DNA from: Xanthomonas euroxanthea
GTDB taxonomy: Bacteria > Pseudomonadota > Gammaproteobacteria > Xanthomonadales > Xanthomonadaceae
Length of the DNA stretch: 64,000 nt
Reading direction: 5' to 3'
Assembly (NCBI RefSeq): GCF_900476395.1
Contig: NZ_UIHB01000002.1
Location: forward strand, 1 to 64,000
This document shows, piece by piece, positions 8,128-16,868 of this stretch (within the stretch, counting starts at the first letter, position 1; every line of letters starts with the position of its first letter). The notes under the pieces were generated by a model. That model saw only the letters and a list, made by a program, of their open reading frames with translations, did not search any database and had not been told where the DNA came from. Both the position numbers and the translations under genes were made by a program.

Positions 8128-10692
8128 TTACTCCTGGCGGCCGGGATCCACCGAGATCAATCGGGTGACATCCAGCAATGCGGCCGGCAGATGCATGCCG
8201 CCCGGCGCGACCAGGTAGCGCGGGCGCCAGGTCGGGGCGAACTTCGATTTGAAGCGACGCAAGCCGCTGAAGCCATAGAAGCGCTCGCCGTGACGCGCGA
8301 CCAGGCTGGCGAAGCGATTCCAGCGGCCGGCCAGGCGATGCTCGGCCAGGCCCGACAGCGGCGCCATGCCCAACGAGAAGCGCGTATAGCCGTTGGCTTG
8401 CCCCCACAGGAACAGCTCGATGAACAGGAAATCCATCGTGCCCTTGGGCGCCTGCGCGCTGTGCCGCATCAGGTCCACCGACAGCTCGCCGCCGGCCGGC
8501 GCTTGCCACACGTTGGCGAAGGCCACGATCTGGCCTTCCGCCTCGGCCACCGCCACCGGGAAGCGGCGCAGATAGTCCGCATCGAAGCTGCCCAGCGAGA
8601 AGCCCTTCTCTTCGCCGGACTTTTCTTCCAGCCATTGTTCGGACACTTCGGACAGGCGCGGCAGTACCGCATCCACCTGTTCGGGCTGCAGCATGCGGAA
8701 GGTCAGGCCGCCGCGCTTGCCGCGGTTCCAGGCCTGGCGCAGATCGGCGCGGTCGCGGCCCTCGAGGGTGAAGCCTTCCAGCGGCACGATCGCCTCTTCG
8801 CCCAGCTTGACCAGGGTCAGGCCCATGTCCAGATAGGTCTGCCAGTATTTTTCGCCGACCTGGTAGAACACCGGGCGCAGGCCCATATGGTCGGCCTCTT
8901 CGCGGAAGCGCCAGATCAGTGCGCGTGCGACCTCGGGCGCGCCGACCGGGTCGCCCATCGAGATCAGCGAGCCACCGTAACGCTGCATCATCACAAACCC
9001 GCGGCCCTGCTCGTCGAGCAGGAAGGCCTTGTCGCCGGTCAGCGCCAGGCAGGCCTGGGTGTCGGTGCTGATGGCCAGGATCGGCGCCAGCGTCTGCAGG
9101 GTCTGCGCATCGGCGGACGGCATCGGGCGGCGGCCGCCACGCAGCAGGCGCGCCATGCCGAACACGATCACGCCCACGCACAGGATCAGCGCCGCGCGCA
9201 GCGCACGTGGCGCGTTGGCCGAGGTGGCGAATTCCCACCACAGGTCGTTGCTGTATTCGACGTGGCTGTAGACGAAGAACAGCAGCCAGAACGTGGCCAC
9301 CAGCACCAGGCCGAGGTTGCTCAGCCAGCGCCACGACCAGGCTTCGTCCAGCAGCGCGCCCTGGCGGTAAAACTCGCGGCGTGCCGCCCACAGCGCCACT
9401 GCGGCCAGTGCCGCCGACAACGACACCGAGATATGGCTGCCGCGCAACAGCGACAGCGGCGGCAGCAGGACGCACACGCCCAGTGCCAGCACCCAGGCCG
9501 CATGGCTGCGCCGTTGCAGGCCCTGGCCGATCAGCAGCAGCACCATGCCGCCCAGGCTGACCAGCAGATGCGAGGTCTCGATCAGCGGCAGCGGCGCCAC
9601 TTCCTGGCGCGCGCGCGGGGTGGGCAAGGTGCCGTCGATGACCAGCGCCGCACCCACCGCAAACACCGCCAACGCCAGGATCTGCGGCAACCACGGGCGC
9701 AAGGCCTTCCATACCGTGCGTGCGGTGCTGGCGCTGGCGCGCACCGGTGCGCCCAGGCCGGAGGCTGCCGCCATCGCCACCGAGATCAGCAGCGGCACGA
9801 TGTAGTAGGTAACCCGGTAGGCCAGCGCGGCGGCCAGCACCGCGGCGGGGGTGACATGCGGCAGCAGCTTGAGCAGGCTCCACTCGAACACGCCCAGGCC
9901 GGCCGGCACCGTGGAGATCAGCCCGGCGACCACCGCCACCAGCCAGATGCCGATAAACCCGAAGTAGCCGGTGCCCGGGTCCGGCGGCAGCAGCACGTAG
10001 AACGCGGCGGCCGCCAGGCCCAGCTCGACCACGCTCAGCGCGGTGACGCCGAGCACCGTGGTGCGGTCGGGCAACCAGAAGCGATGACGGCCAATCCCGA
10101 ATTCGCGGCCCTGCCTGCCAACCAGTCCCAGCATCGCAACGTAGCCCACCAGCAAGGCGATACCGGCGATGCGGATGCCTTCTGCGGTGATCGGCAGTGC
10201 ACGCGCAGCCGCTTCCGGTTCCAGCATCAGCGCCAGGCCAAGCAACACCCAGGCGCCGAAGACGAAGCCCAGTGTGCTCATCAGCACCACCTGGCCGATC
10301 TCGGCCAGGGTCAGCCCGACGCTGCCATAGCCGCGCAGGCGGACCGCGCCGCCGGTGAGTGCGGCAAACCCCAGTGTCTGCCCCACCGCGTGCGCCATGA
10401 AGGCGGTGATGCCCACGCGCGCCGGGTGCAGCCGCTTGCCGGTGCGCTTGAGCCCGACCCAGTCAAAGCCCACCAGACAGGCGTAGCTGCTCAAGCCCAG
10501 CAGCAAGGTGAGCGCGATCTGGCCGGTACCCAAGGCACGGAACGCCTGGCGGATCTGCCGATAGCCGTGGTCGGTGAATTGTCCCGACAGCGCATGCAGC
10601 GCCATGGCCAGGATCGCCAGGCTGATGATCACCGGCAAGGCGCGGCGCCAGCCGCTGGCCGGCGCTTGGGAAGACACGGAGGTATCCGTCAT
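8128..10692 (-). CDS. mprF: Bifunctional lysylphosphatidylglycerol flippase/synthetase MprF
   Basis: Inner-membrane enzyme that moves lysine from Lys-tRNA to phosphatidylglycerol and flips the product outward, lowering net negative charge and increasing resistance to cationic peptides. About 854 residues: an N-terminal flippase part with many membrane segments, a second membrane block, and a soluble C-terminal DUF2156 synthase domain (GxGDP-like ISMGDPVGAPE, then FSLGMAPLSG near the end). The ATG at 10692 (MTDTSVSS) is used; a start at 10731 would add 13 residues and neither has an obvious ribosome binding site. It converges with acvB. The donor amino acid could be lysine or alanine; sequence alone does not decide. 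Confidence 0.9.
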   Translation of the reverse strand: MTDTSVSSQAPASGWRRALPVIISLAILAMALHALSGQFTDHGYRQIRQAFRALGTGQIALTLLLGLSSYACLVGFDWVGLKRTGKRLHPARVGITAFMAHAVGQTLGFAALTGGAVRLRGYGSVGLTLAEIGQVVLMSTLGFVFGAWVLLGLALMLEPEAAARALPITAEGIRIAGIALLVGYVAMLGLVGRQGREFGIGRHRFWLPDRTTVLGVTALSVVELGLAAAAFYVLLPPDPGTGYFGFIGIWLVAVVAGLISTVPAGLGVFEWSLLKLLPHVTPAAVLAAALAYRVTYYIVPLLISVAMAAASGLGAPVRASASTARTVWKALRPWLPQILALAVFAVGAALVIDGTLPTPRARQEVAPLPLIETSHLLVSLGGMVLLLIGQGLQRRSHAAWVLALGVCVLLPPLSLLRGSHISVSLSAALAAVALWAARREFYRQGALLDEAWSWRWLSNLGLVLVATFWLLFFVYSHVEYSNDLWWEFATSANAPRALRAALILCVGVIVFGMARLLRGGRRPMPSADAQTLQTLAPILAISTDTQACLALTGDKAFLLDEQGRGFVMMQRYGGSLISMGDPVGAPEVARALIWRFREEADHMGLRPVFYQVGEKYWQTYLDMGLTLVKLGEEAIVPLEGFTLEGRDRADLRQAWNRGKRGGLTFRMLQPEQVDAVLPRLSEVSEQWLEEKSGEEKGFSLGSFDADYLRRFPVAVAEAEGQIVAFANVWQAPAGGELSVDLMRHSAQAPKGTMDFLFIELFLWGQANGYTRFSLGMAPLSGLAEHRLAGRWNRFASLVARHGERFYGFSGLRRFKSKFAPTWRPRYLVAPGGMHLPAALLDVTRLISVDPGRQE

Positions 10693-10953
10693 GAGGGAAA
10701 CGGGATCTGCTGGAGGGGAAGAAGGGCACATGCATGGTGCGTGCCGCGCGGGCGGTTGGTCTGCATGGGCCGGTCGGTGTCAAGGTACATGCAGGGTGAT
10801 CGCGTGGATGCCCAATGAGGTGAACGCAGGCTTCGGTCGTGCGGACAGGTGTCGGCTCGGGACGGCCGCGCGCATCATAGGGCATCGCCGCGACCACGTG
10901 CCGCAGGCGACCCACCTGGACACGATGACCGTTGCACCACAGACAGGCAATTG

Positions 10954-11661
10954 ATGGACGATCGACACCACACCGGCACCGCGATGCCGCCCGGGCCGTC
11001 GTGCCCGCCACGCTGGGCCGGGCAGGCCGGCGCAGTCGCCGCCTGCACGGGCATGGCCTTCATCGGATTGATTCTGCTGTTGCAATGGCTGCGTGGGGAT
11101 CTGGACTGGATCGACGCACAGCTCAGCGCCTATCTGCACGGCGACCACGGCCTGCTGTTACGCACGGCCTATTGCGTGCTGGCTGCCACGATGGCGTGGA
11201 TGGCGCCGGGCCTGCAGGCGGCACTTGCGCCGCCCGCGCGCAGCCGCACGGTGGTGGCGCTGTTCTGGAGCGCGGCGCTGGGCCTGAGCATGGTGTCGAT
11301 CGGCGATAGCTGGATGCCGGAGCTGGCGCCCGACGCGGCCATGCTGGTGCATCTGCTCTCGGCCGACATGACGTTTCTGTGCGTGATCGCGGCGGTGTTG
11401 CTGCAATCGTGGTATTTCCGCCGCGACCGGGTGTGGCGGGGCCGCTTCACCACTGCGTTTGGCCTGGGGCTGAGCGCATTTGCGGTGTTGCTGGTCCACG
11501 TCACGGTCAGCAGCGTGCCGCTGGGCATCAGCCAGAAGAGCGCCATCGTGCTGATCGTGGCCTGGATGGTGCGGGTGGGGGCGTGGTTGGCGCAGCACCC
11601 GCGCGCCGGGGCTGCACGTTTGCCGCATTCGCGGGACAATGCCCGGGTCAATCAACCGTAG
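10954..11661 (+). CDS. DUF998 family membrane protein
   Basis: 235-residue integral membrane protein with about six hydrophobic segments, starting after a polar N-terminus of about 25 residues (MDDRHHTG). The SIGDSWMPE stretch after TM3 and the HLLSADMTFL segment are typical of the DUF998 family, whose function is unknown. Start at the ATG at 10954; upstream in-frame sequence overlaps the mprF promoter side and looks non-coding. The next gene (RidA) starts 10 bp after its stop, so the two are probably co-transcribed. It is divergent from mprF. Confidence 0.72.
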   Translation: MDDRHHTGTAMPPGPSCPPRWAGQAGAVAACTGMAFIGLILLLQWLRGDLDWIDAQLSAYLHGDHGLLLRTAYCVLAATMAWMAPGLQAALAPPARSRTVVALFWSAALGLSMVSIGDSWMPELAPDAAMLVHLLSADMTFLCVIAAVLLQSWYFRRDRVWRGRFTTAFGLGLSAFAVLLVHVTVSSVPLGISQKSAIVLIVAWMVRVGAWLAQHPRAGAARLPHSRDNARVNQP

Positions 11662-11671
11662 GAAGTCTGAA

Positions 11672-12019
11672 ATGTTGCAGCGATTCGAAACGGGTCCGCG
11701 GATGTCGGAAATGACCGTCCATGGCGGCGTGTGCTATCTGGCCGGCCAGGTTGCCGAAGACACCAGCGAAGACATCACCGGGCAGACCCGCCAGGTGCTG
11801 GGCGAAATCGACAAGCTGCTCGCGCAGGCGGCCAGCGACAAGACCAAGATCCTGCGTGCGGAAATCTTCCTGGCCGACATCGCCGATTTCGACGGCATGA
11901 ACGCGGCCTGGGACGAATGGGTGCCGCACGGCTTTACCCCCGCGCGCGCCACGGTCGAAGCCAAGTTGGCGCGGCCGGAATGGAAGGTGGAAATCGTGAT
12001 CACCGCTGCGGCGAGCTGA
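11672..12019 (+). CDS. RidA family (YjgF/YER057c/UK114) protein
   Basis: 115-residue cytosolic protein of the RidA superfamily, whose archetype hydrolyses reactive enamine/imine intermediates released by PLP enzymes. Core signatures are present: the GQVAEDTSEDITGQT strand-helix, an internal KILRAEIFLADI strand, and a C-terminal PARATVEAKLA motif with the conserved Arg. An AGGAAG ribosome binding site at 11660-11665 fixes the ATG at 11672; it overlaps the upstream stop region. This is a divergent subfamily (no canonical 'PxP.A' N-terminus), so the substrate may differ from RidA. Confidence 0.85.
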   Translation: MLQRFETGPRMSEMTVHGGVCYLAGQVAEDTSEDITGQTRQVLGEIDKLLAQAASDKTKILRAEIFLADIADFDGMNAAWDEWVPHGFTPARATVEAKLARPEWKVEIVITAAAS

Positions 12020-12085
12020 CCGCAGGGCGGCGCGCGGTCGCGGGGCGATCGCGCGCGCCGATGGCATCGTCTGCGCATGCGTTGC

Positions 12086-12105
12086 GCATCGCATCGCATC
12101 GCATC
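12086..12105. repeat. Short tandem repeat (GCATC)x4
   Basis: Four perfect copies of gcatc lie in the 239-bp gap between the convergent RidA gene and the lipid operon. They are not inside a recognised gene, so copy-number change would have no coding effect. Confidence 0.8.
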
Positions 12106-12258
12106 GCAGCGTTGTCAGCAGACAGTGCAAACCCCGGACGGCGCGCTGGCATGGCCATGGTGCCAACCCGCCTGCCGGTGCGCCGGCAAGAACGGAAAGC
12201 CGGGATATTCGCGTTCACCCATGCGGGCCGCGATGGCGTCCCGGGCCGCGCGCGGTGA

Positions 12259-13329
12259 TCAGCGTTTGACGAAGCGATAGTGCGCCACACCCCACTCGCG
12301 ACCCTGGTCGTAACCGAACAATTCGGCGCAGGCCAGCCAGAACATCCGCCAGCGCTGCCACCAGCGCTGCGCATCCTCGCCATAGGTCTGCTTCAGCAGC
12401 GGCATGATCTGCGCGCGGTGGCGGTCCTGGTTCTCCAGCCAGGCGTTGGCGGTTTTTTCGTAATGCTCGCCCGACAGCACCCAGCGCTGTTCGATCACCA
12501 CGTCCTGCTGGAAATGCAGCAGGGTATCGGCCGCCGGCATCAGCCCGCCGGTGAAGAAATGCCGCCCCATCCAGTTGTCTTCGCCGGCCACCTCGAACGG
12601 GTAGGCCAGGTCGCGATGGCAGAAGATATGCACGAACAGCTTGCCGCCCGGCGCCAGCCAGCTGCCGACGCGCGCCAGCAGCTCGCGGTAATTGCGCATG
12701 TGCTCGAACATTTCCACCGACACCACGCGGTCGAAGTTGCCCGGCGGCAGCGCCAGCGCGTTGACGTCGGCGGTGATGACCTGCACGTTGCTCAATCCGC
12801 GCACCCGGCACTGCTCCAGAATGTGCGCGCGCTGCGGACGCGAGTTGGACACCGCGGTGATGGTGGCGCCGGGATAGCGCTCGGCCATCCACAAGGTCAG
12901 CGAGCCCCAGCCGCAGCCCAGCTCCAGGATGCGTTGGCCGTCGGCCAGTTCGGCGCGCTCACCGTACAGCGCCAGCATGCGTTCTTCGGCCGCATCCAGA
13001 TCCGGCGTGGTGGCGTCCCAGTAGCAGCTGCTGTACTTGAGCCGGCGGCCCAGGCACAGGGTGAAGAACTGCGGCGGCAACTCGTAGTGCTGGCGATTGG
13101 CCGCATCGGTTTCGATGGCGATCGCGCTCGCGCGCAGGCTGTCGATGAAGGCGCGCTGGCGCTCGCCGCTGGCATCGGCACCGCCGGTGCGCTCATCGCG
13201 CAGGCGCTGCGCGCACAAGCGGCGGATGCCGTAACGCAATGCGGCGTCGGGGAGCACGCCGGATTCGGCCAGCCGGGTCGCGACGGATTCTTCGGGCAGC
13301 GAGGAGGGCGGAACGGTAATGGTGGACAT
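12259..13329 (-). CDS. SAM-dependent methyltransferase, CFA synthase-like (second copy)
   Basis: 356-residue class I methyltransferase of the cyclopropane-fatty-acyl-phospholipid synthase superfamily. HYELPPQFF (81-89) and the SAM-binding ILELGCGWGS (134-143) mirror the CFA fold, but the N-terminal lipid-binding domain is much shorter than in true CFA synthase and the family's AHYDLGN becomes NRQHYELP. It is therefore a paralogue likely to methylate a different unsaturated lipid or a different position. Last gene of the seven-gene operon; it starts 17 bp after the DUF1295 gene. Exact reaction unknown. Confidence 0.85.
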   Translation of the reverse strand: MSTITVPPSSLPEESVATRLAESGVLPDAALRYGIRRLCAQRLRDERTGGADASGERQRAFIDSLRASAIAIETDAANRQHYELPPQFFTLCLGRRLKYSSCYWDATTPDLDAAEERMLALYGERAELADGQRILELGCGWGSLTLWMAERYPGATITAVSNSRPQRAHILEQCRVRGLSNVQVITADVNALALPPGNFDRVVSVEMFEHMRNYRELLARVGSWLAPGGKLFVHIFCHRDLAYPFEVAGEDNWMGRHFFTGGLMPAADTLLHFQQDVVIEQRWVLSGEHYEKTANAWLENQDRHRAQIMPLLKQTYGEDAQRWWQRWRMFWLACAELFGYDQGREWGVAHYRFVKR

Positions 13330-13346
13330 ACGACTCTCCAGGCGAC

Positions 13347-14129
13347 TCAGGACGAAGGGGGAAGCGGGAAAAACGCGCTGGTGCTGCGCTGGTACTGCGC
13401 ATAGTCCTCACCACGCGAGCGCAGCGCCTGCTGCTCGGTGTAGGGAATGCCGGTGAAGCGATACAGGAACACGAACATCACCACCGGCCCCAGCGCGGCC
13501 AGGGCAAGCGGCCATGGCCCGGCACCGACGGCCAGCGCCAGGTAAGCGAACCAGTGCACGAACTCGAAGAAGTAATTGGGATGCCGCGAATATCGCCACA
13601 AGCCGCTGCGGCAGGTGACGCCGCGATTGGCCGGGTTGGCCTTGTGCGCAGACAGTTGCCGGTCGGCCAGGGCTTCGCCACCGACCGCGATCAACCACAC
13701 CGCGATCGCCAGGGTGCTCCACGCGCTCCAGGCCGGATTCGGATTGCTGGCAGCGGCCAGAAACGGCACACAAAACAGCACCACCACGACCGCCTGCGCC
13801 AGAAAAAAGCCCAGGAACTTGCGTTGGTCGCCGTTCCAGTGCTCGCGCAGGGCACGATAACGGCCATCTTCATGCGGGTCGCCGAACACACGCACGCCCA
13901 GATGCAGCGCCAGGCGCGCGCCCCAGACACCGCCGAGCACGGCGACCAGCACGCGCGGCAGCAGCGCGCCATCGGACATCCACGCGCAATACGGCGCAGC
14001 CAGGGCCAGGCACGCGGACCACAGCACATCGACCGGGCCGGCATTGCCGCTGCGGCGTTGCCACAGCCAGCCGATCACCATCACCACGCTCGCAAACACG
14101 CCCACATGCAGCAGCGGCCAGGCATTCAT
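13347..14129 (-). CDS. DUF1295 membrane protein (steroid 5-alpha-reductase-like)
   Basis: 260-residue integral membrane protein with about seven hydrophobic segments. The C-terminal half has the isoprenylcysteine methyltransferase/steroid reductase-like signature YSRHPNYFFEFVHWFAYL, which in related enzymes contributes to NADPH or SAM binding. DUF1295 proteins regularly accompany CFA-type operons; a lipid double-bond reductase or methyltransferase role is plausible but unproven. Its ATG overlaps the stop of the DUF2878 gene by 4 bp (ATGA at 14126-14129), so translation is probably coupled. Confidence 0.82.
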   Translation of the reverse strand: MNAWPLLHVGVFASVVMVIGWLWQRRSGNAGPVDVLWSACLALAAPYCAWMSDGALLPRVLVAVLGGVWGARLALHLGVRVFGDPHEDGRYRALREHWNGDQRKFLGFFLAQAVVVVLFCVPFLAAASNPNPAWSAWSTLAIAVWLIAVGGEALADRQLSAHKANPANRGVTCRSGLWRYSRHPNYFFEFVHWFAYLALAVGAGPWPLALAALGPVVMFVFLYRFTGIPYTEQQALRSRGEDYAQYQRSTSAFFPLPPSS

Positions 14130-14671
14130 TGCAGTTCTCCCCTCGGATGGTCAGGCGATGGTCGCGCCAGGCGGCGTGCATACAGCGACAACACGCCGCA
14201 GGCCAGGCCCCAGCCGATGCCGACTGCGACCACCGCCTGCAGCTGTGGCGGCCGGAATTCCACCGCCTGCCAGCCGCGTTGTGCCAGCCAATACGAAAAC
14301 GGACCGAAAATCGCGCCCAGCAGCACCGCCAGCCATGGCCGCTGCATCACCGATGCCAGCGAATGGTTGAGCGTGAGCGCAAAGCCCAGCCACAACGCCA
14401 GGATCCAGGCCGGCGCCAGCAGGGTGCCCGGCCACGGCGCGGCGTAGCGCACCCAGCCGCCCGCCGCCAGCGTGGTATCCAGCAGCAGGCCCAGCGACAG
14501 CGCGGCGACCAGCAGCTGCGGATCGCCCGGCGCACGCCGCGACGGCCACAGCTGATACAGCGCAAACAACGCCAGCGCCAGCAGGGTAGGCCAGATACGC
14601 GCCTGCGCGGCCGCGCTGACGGCCACCAGCCATAGCACCTGCAGGCCCAGATAGTTGCCGAGCTGCTTCAT
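14126..14671 (-). CDS. DUF2878 membrane protein
   Basis: 181-residue hydrophobic protein with about five to six membrane segments, matching the DUF2878 family, which occurs almost only in CFA/DUF1365 operons. It starts MKQLGNYLGLQVLW and has a polar [10 protein letters not shown] loop after TM2. No catalytic motif is visible; a role as membrane partner of the lipid-modifying enzymes is inferred from context alone. It overlaps the CFA gene upstream and the DUF1295 gene downstream by 4 bp each. Confidence 0.8.
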   Translation of the reverse strand: MKQLGNYLGLQVLWLVAVSAAAQARIWPTLLALALFALYQLWPSRRAPGDPQLLVAALSLGLLLDTTLAAGGWVRYAAPWPGTLLAPAWILALWLGFALTLNHSLASVMQRPWLAVLLGAIFGPFSYWLAQRGWQAVEFRPPQLQAVVAVGIGWGLACGVLSLYARRLARPSPDHPRGELQ

Positions 14672-15963
14672 GCGTCAACGGGAAGGCCGGGCACGAACTG
14701 CGGCGGGCGCGCACCCGGCTTGCTCAGCCATAGATGCACATCGCCAATCGAGCGCTCCAGGAAACCAGCTTCGCAATAGGCCAGATAGAACTCCCACATG
14801 CGGATGAAGCGCTCGTCATAGCCGAGCGCGCGCACCTGCGGCAGCTGCGCCATGAAGCGCTGGCGCCAGGCGCGCAGCGTCAACGCATAGCTCGGCCCGA
14901 TGTCTTCCAGGTTGAACAGGCGCAGGTCGCTGGCGCGCGCGATCGCGCCGGTCATCGCCGCCACCGATGGAATGAAGCTGCCGGGGAAGATGTGCCGCTT
15001 GATGAAGTCCACCGAGCGCAAGGCCTGCGCATAGCGATGGTCTTCGATGGTGATGGCCTGGATCAGCGCCTGGCCGTCGTCGGCCAGCAGGCTGCCGACC
15101 TTGGCGAAATAGGTGTCCAGATACTGATGGCCGATGGCCTCGATCATCTCGATCGACACCACCCGATCATAGCGGCCGTCCAGATCGCGATAGTCGCGCA
15201 ACAACACCGTGACCCGGTCGCTCAGGCCGGCCGCGGCGATGCGCTGGGTGGCCAGTTCGAACTGCTCGCGCGAGATGGTGGTGGTGGTGACGCGGCAGCC
15301 GTGCGCGCGTGCGGCGTGCAGCGCGAAGCCGCCCCAGCCGGTGCCGATTTCCACCACGTGGTGCTGCGGGCCGAGCTGCAGTTTCTGGCAGATGCGTTCG
15401 AGCTTGCGCGTGGCTGCGCGCTCCAGGGCCGCCTCGCCCTGGGCTTCTTCGCCATCGACGAAGATCGCCGAGGAATACATCAGGTTCTCGTCGAGGAACA
15501 GGCGGAACAACGGGTTGCCCAGGTCGTAGTGCGCGGCGATGTTGCGCCGGCTGCCGCTGCGGGTATTGCGTGCGAACGCATGCAGGCTGCGCATCGCCCA
15601 GCCGCCCAGCCGCGCGGTGCCGGTTTCCATCGCATCCAGGCGGTCGCGATTGCGCAGCAGCAGGCGCATCAACGCGACCAGGTCGTCGCAGTGCCACTGC
15701 CCATCCATGTACGACTCGCCGGCACCGACGCTGCCGTTGAGCGCGGCCTGGCGATAGAAGCCGGGGTCGATGACACGCAACTGCACCTGCAGCGCATCGG
15801 CGCCACTGGCGTTGCCGAGGGTGGTGACGCCATCGGCTTCGTGCAGCTGCAATTGTCCATCGCGCAGCTCGCCGAGCGTGGCCAGCAGGCGCTTGCGCAA
15901 CAGGCGGTCCGTCCAGGAAGCCGCGCGCGGCGCAGCGGTGTCGGGCAGGGACGTGGCGTTCAT
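14668..15963 (-). CDS. cfa: Cyclopropane-fatty-acyl-phospholipid synthase
   Basis: 431-residue enzyme that transfers a methylene group from SAM to cis double bonds of phospholipid acyl chains. N-terminal lipid-binding domain to about residue 140, then AHYDLGN (144-150), LMYSSAIF (161-168), SAM-binding VVEIGTGWGG (203-212), and the SIEMIEAIG segment. Length and motifs match the CFA family. In operons of this type the homologue may instead act on the special lipids made by the neighbouring desaturase. The ATG at 15963 overlaps the DUF1365 stop by 4 bp. Confidence 0.92.
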   Translation of the reverse strand: MNATSLPDTAAPRAASWTDRLLRKRLLATLGELRDGQLQLHEADGVTTLGNASGADALQVQLRVIDPGFYRQAALNGSVGAGESYMDGQWHCDDLVALMRLLLRNRDRLDAMETGTARLGGWAMRSLHAFARNTRSGSRRNIAAHYDLGNPLFRLFLDENLMYSSAIFVDGEEAQGEAALERAATRKLERICQKLQLGPQHHVVEIGTGWGGFALHAARAHGCRVTTTTISREQFELATQRIAAAGLSDRVTVLLRDYRDLDGRYDRVVSIEMIEAIGHQYLDTYFAKVGSLLADDGQALIQAITIEDHRYAQALRSVDFIKRHIFPGSFIPSVAAMTGAIARASDLRLFNLEDIGPSYALTLRAWRQRFMAQLPQVRALGYDERFIRMWEFYLAYCEAGFLERSIGDVHLWLSKPGARPPQFVPGLPVDA

Positions 15964-16868
15964 CGGGGTTCTCGCACAGGCGGATGAGGGTGATCGTGGA
16001 CCGGGTTGCCGCGCAGCCACAGGCGCAGGGCCTGCCAGTGGATGGCCAGCACCACCTGCACGGTCATCAAGGGATAGGCCAGCAGCGTGCGCGCCAGGGT
16101 GCGCGCGTTGAGCGGCTGGCGCTGCAGGACCAGGGTGGCATCGAAGCGGCGTGCACCGCTGCCTGCGCCATCGGCCTCGGCCGCGGGGCTGCCGCCCGGC
16201 GCGTCGCCGCCAGGCGCATCCAGCACGTCCATATGCACGCGCAACTGCGCCTCGGGCACGCTGAAACGCCAGTCGTACTGGTGCTGCATGCCCATGAAGG
16301 GCGAGACGTGGAAGCGCTTGTCGAAGCGCCAGGCATGCACCTGGCGATGCGTGCGCGCCTGCGCGACCGGCAGCACGTAGGTGTGGCGCTGCTGCCACGG
16401 CGTATTGGTGATTTCCGCCACGACCCAGCGCAGGCCCCCGTGGCGATCGAAGCAGTAGTAGAAGCTGACCGGATTGAACACATGGCCGAAGTAGCGCAGA
16501 TGCGTGAGCAGGCGGATCGCGCCGTCGGGGCGCTCGCCGGTCTGGGCCTGCACGCAGTCGCGCACTGCCTGGTCCAGCGGAATGTCCGGGTCACCGAGAT
16601 AATCGCTGCGCCGGAACTGCGCCAGATTGGCGCGCCCCACCGACCATAGCCAGCGCCGCGCAAACACCACATCGAGCTCGGACAGATCCAGGTACATCAG
16701 GAACAGCCGGTAGCGAAACGCCAGCGGCCTGGGCGCAAACCGGCGGTGCCGCACCCAACCGGTATAGATCGCGCTGCGCATCGCGCCCAGCCCACTGACG
16801 GCACCGCTGTCCTCGCCCGGAGGCAGCGGTATCGCATCGGGGCTGGCGTCGCGCAGCAGCTGCATCAC
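15960..16868 (-). CDS. DUF1365 family protein
   Basis: 302-residue soluble protein of the DUF1365 family, a constant partner of CFA synthases and FAD oxidoreductases in proteobacteria; function unknown. Conserved motifs visible are RHRRFAPRPLAFRYRLF, the LTHLRYFGHVFNPVSFYYC block, and HVSPFMGMQ. A GTG at 16868 overlaps the upstream stop (GTGA) and is immediately followed by an ATG at 16865; either may initiate. A low-complexity Gly/Ala insert (residues about 220-240) is lineage-specific. The YCFD segment could be enzymatic, but no reaction is known. Confidence 0.86.
   Translation of the reverse strand: MMQLLRDASPDAIPLPPGEDSGAVSGLGAMRSAIYTGWVRHRRFAPRPLAFRYRLFLMYLDLSELDVVFARRWLWSVGRANLAQFRRSDYLGDPDIPLDQAVRDCVQAQTGERPDGAIRLLTHLRYFGHVFNPVSFYYCFDRHGGLRWVVAEITNTPWQQRHTYVLPVAQARTHRQVHAWRFDKRFHVSPFMGMQHQYDWRFSVPEAQLRVHMDVLDAPGGDAPGGSPAAEADGAGSGARRFDATLVLQRQPLNARTLARTLLAYPLMTVQVVLAIHWQALRLWLRGNPVHDHPHPPVREPR

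Noticed and set aside
7960-10818. 952-residue open frame on the plus strand over mprF
   Set aside because: It is the antisense of mprF; GC-rich codons keep the opposite strand open. The protein is rich in Gln, His and Arg, with no domain, and mprF has clear transmembrane and synthase features.
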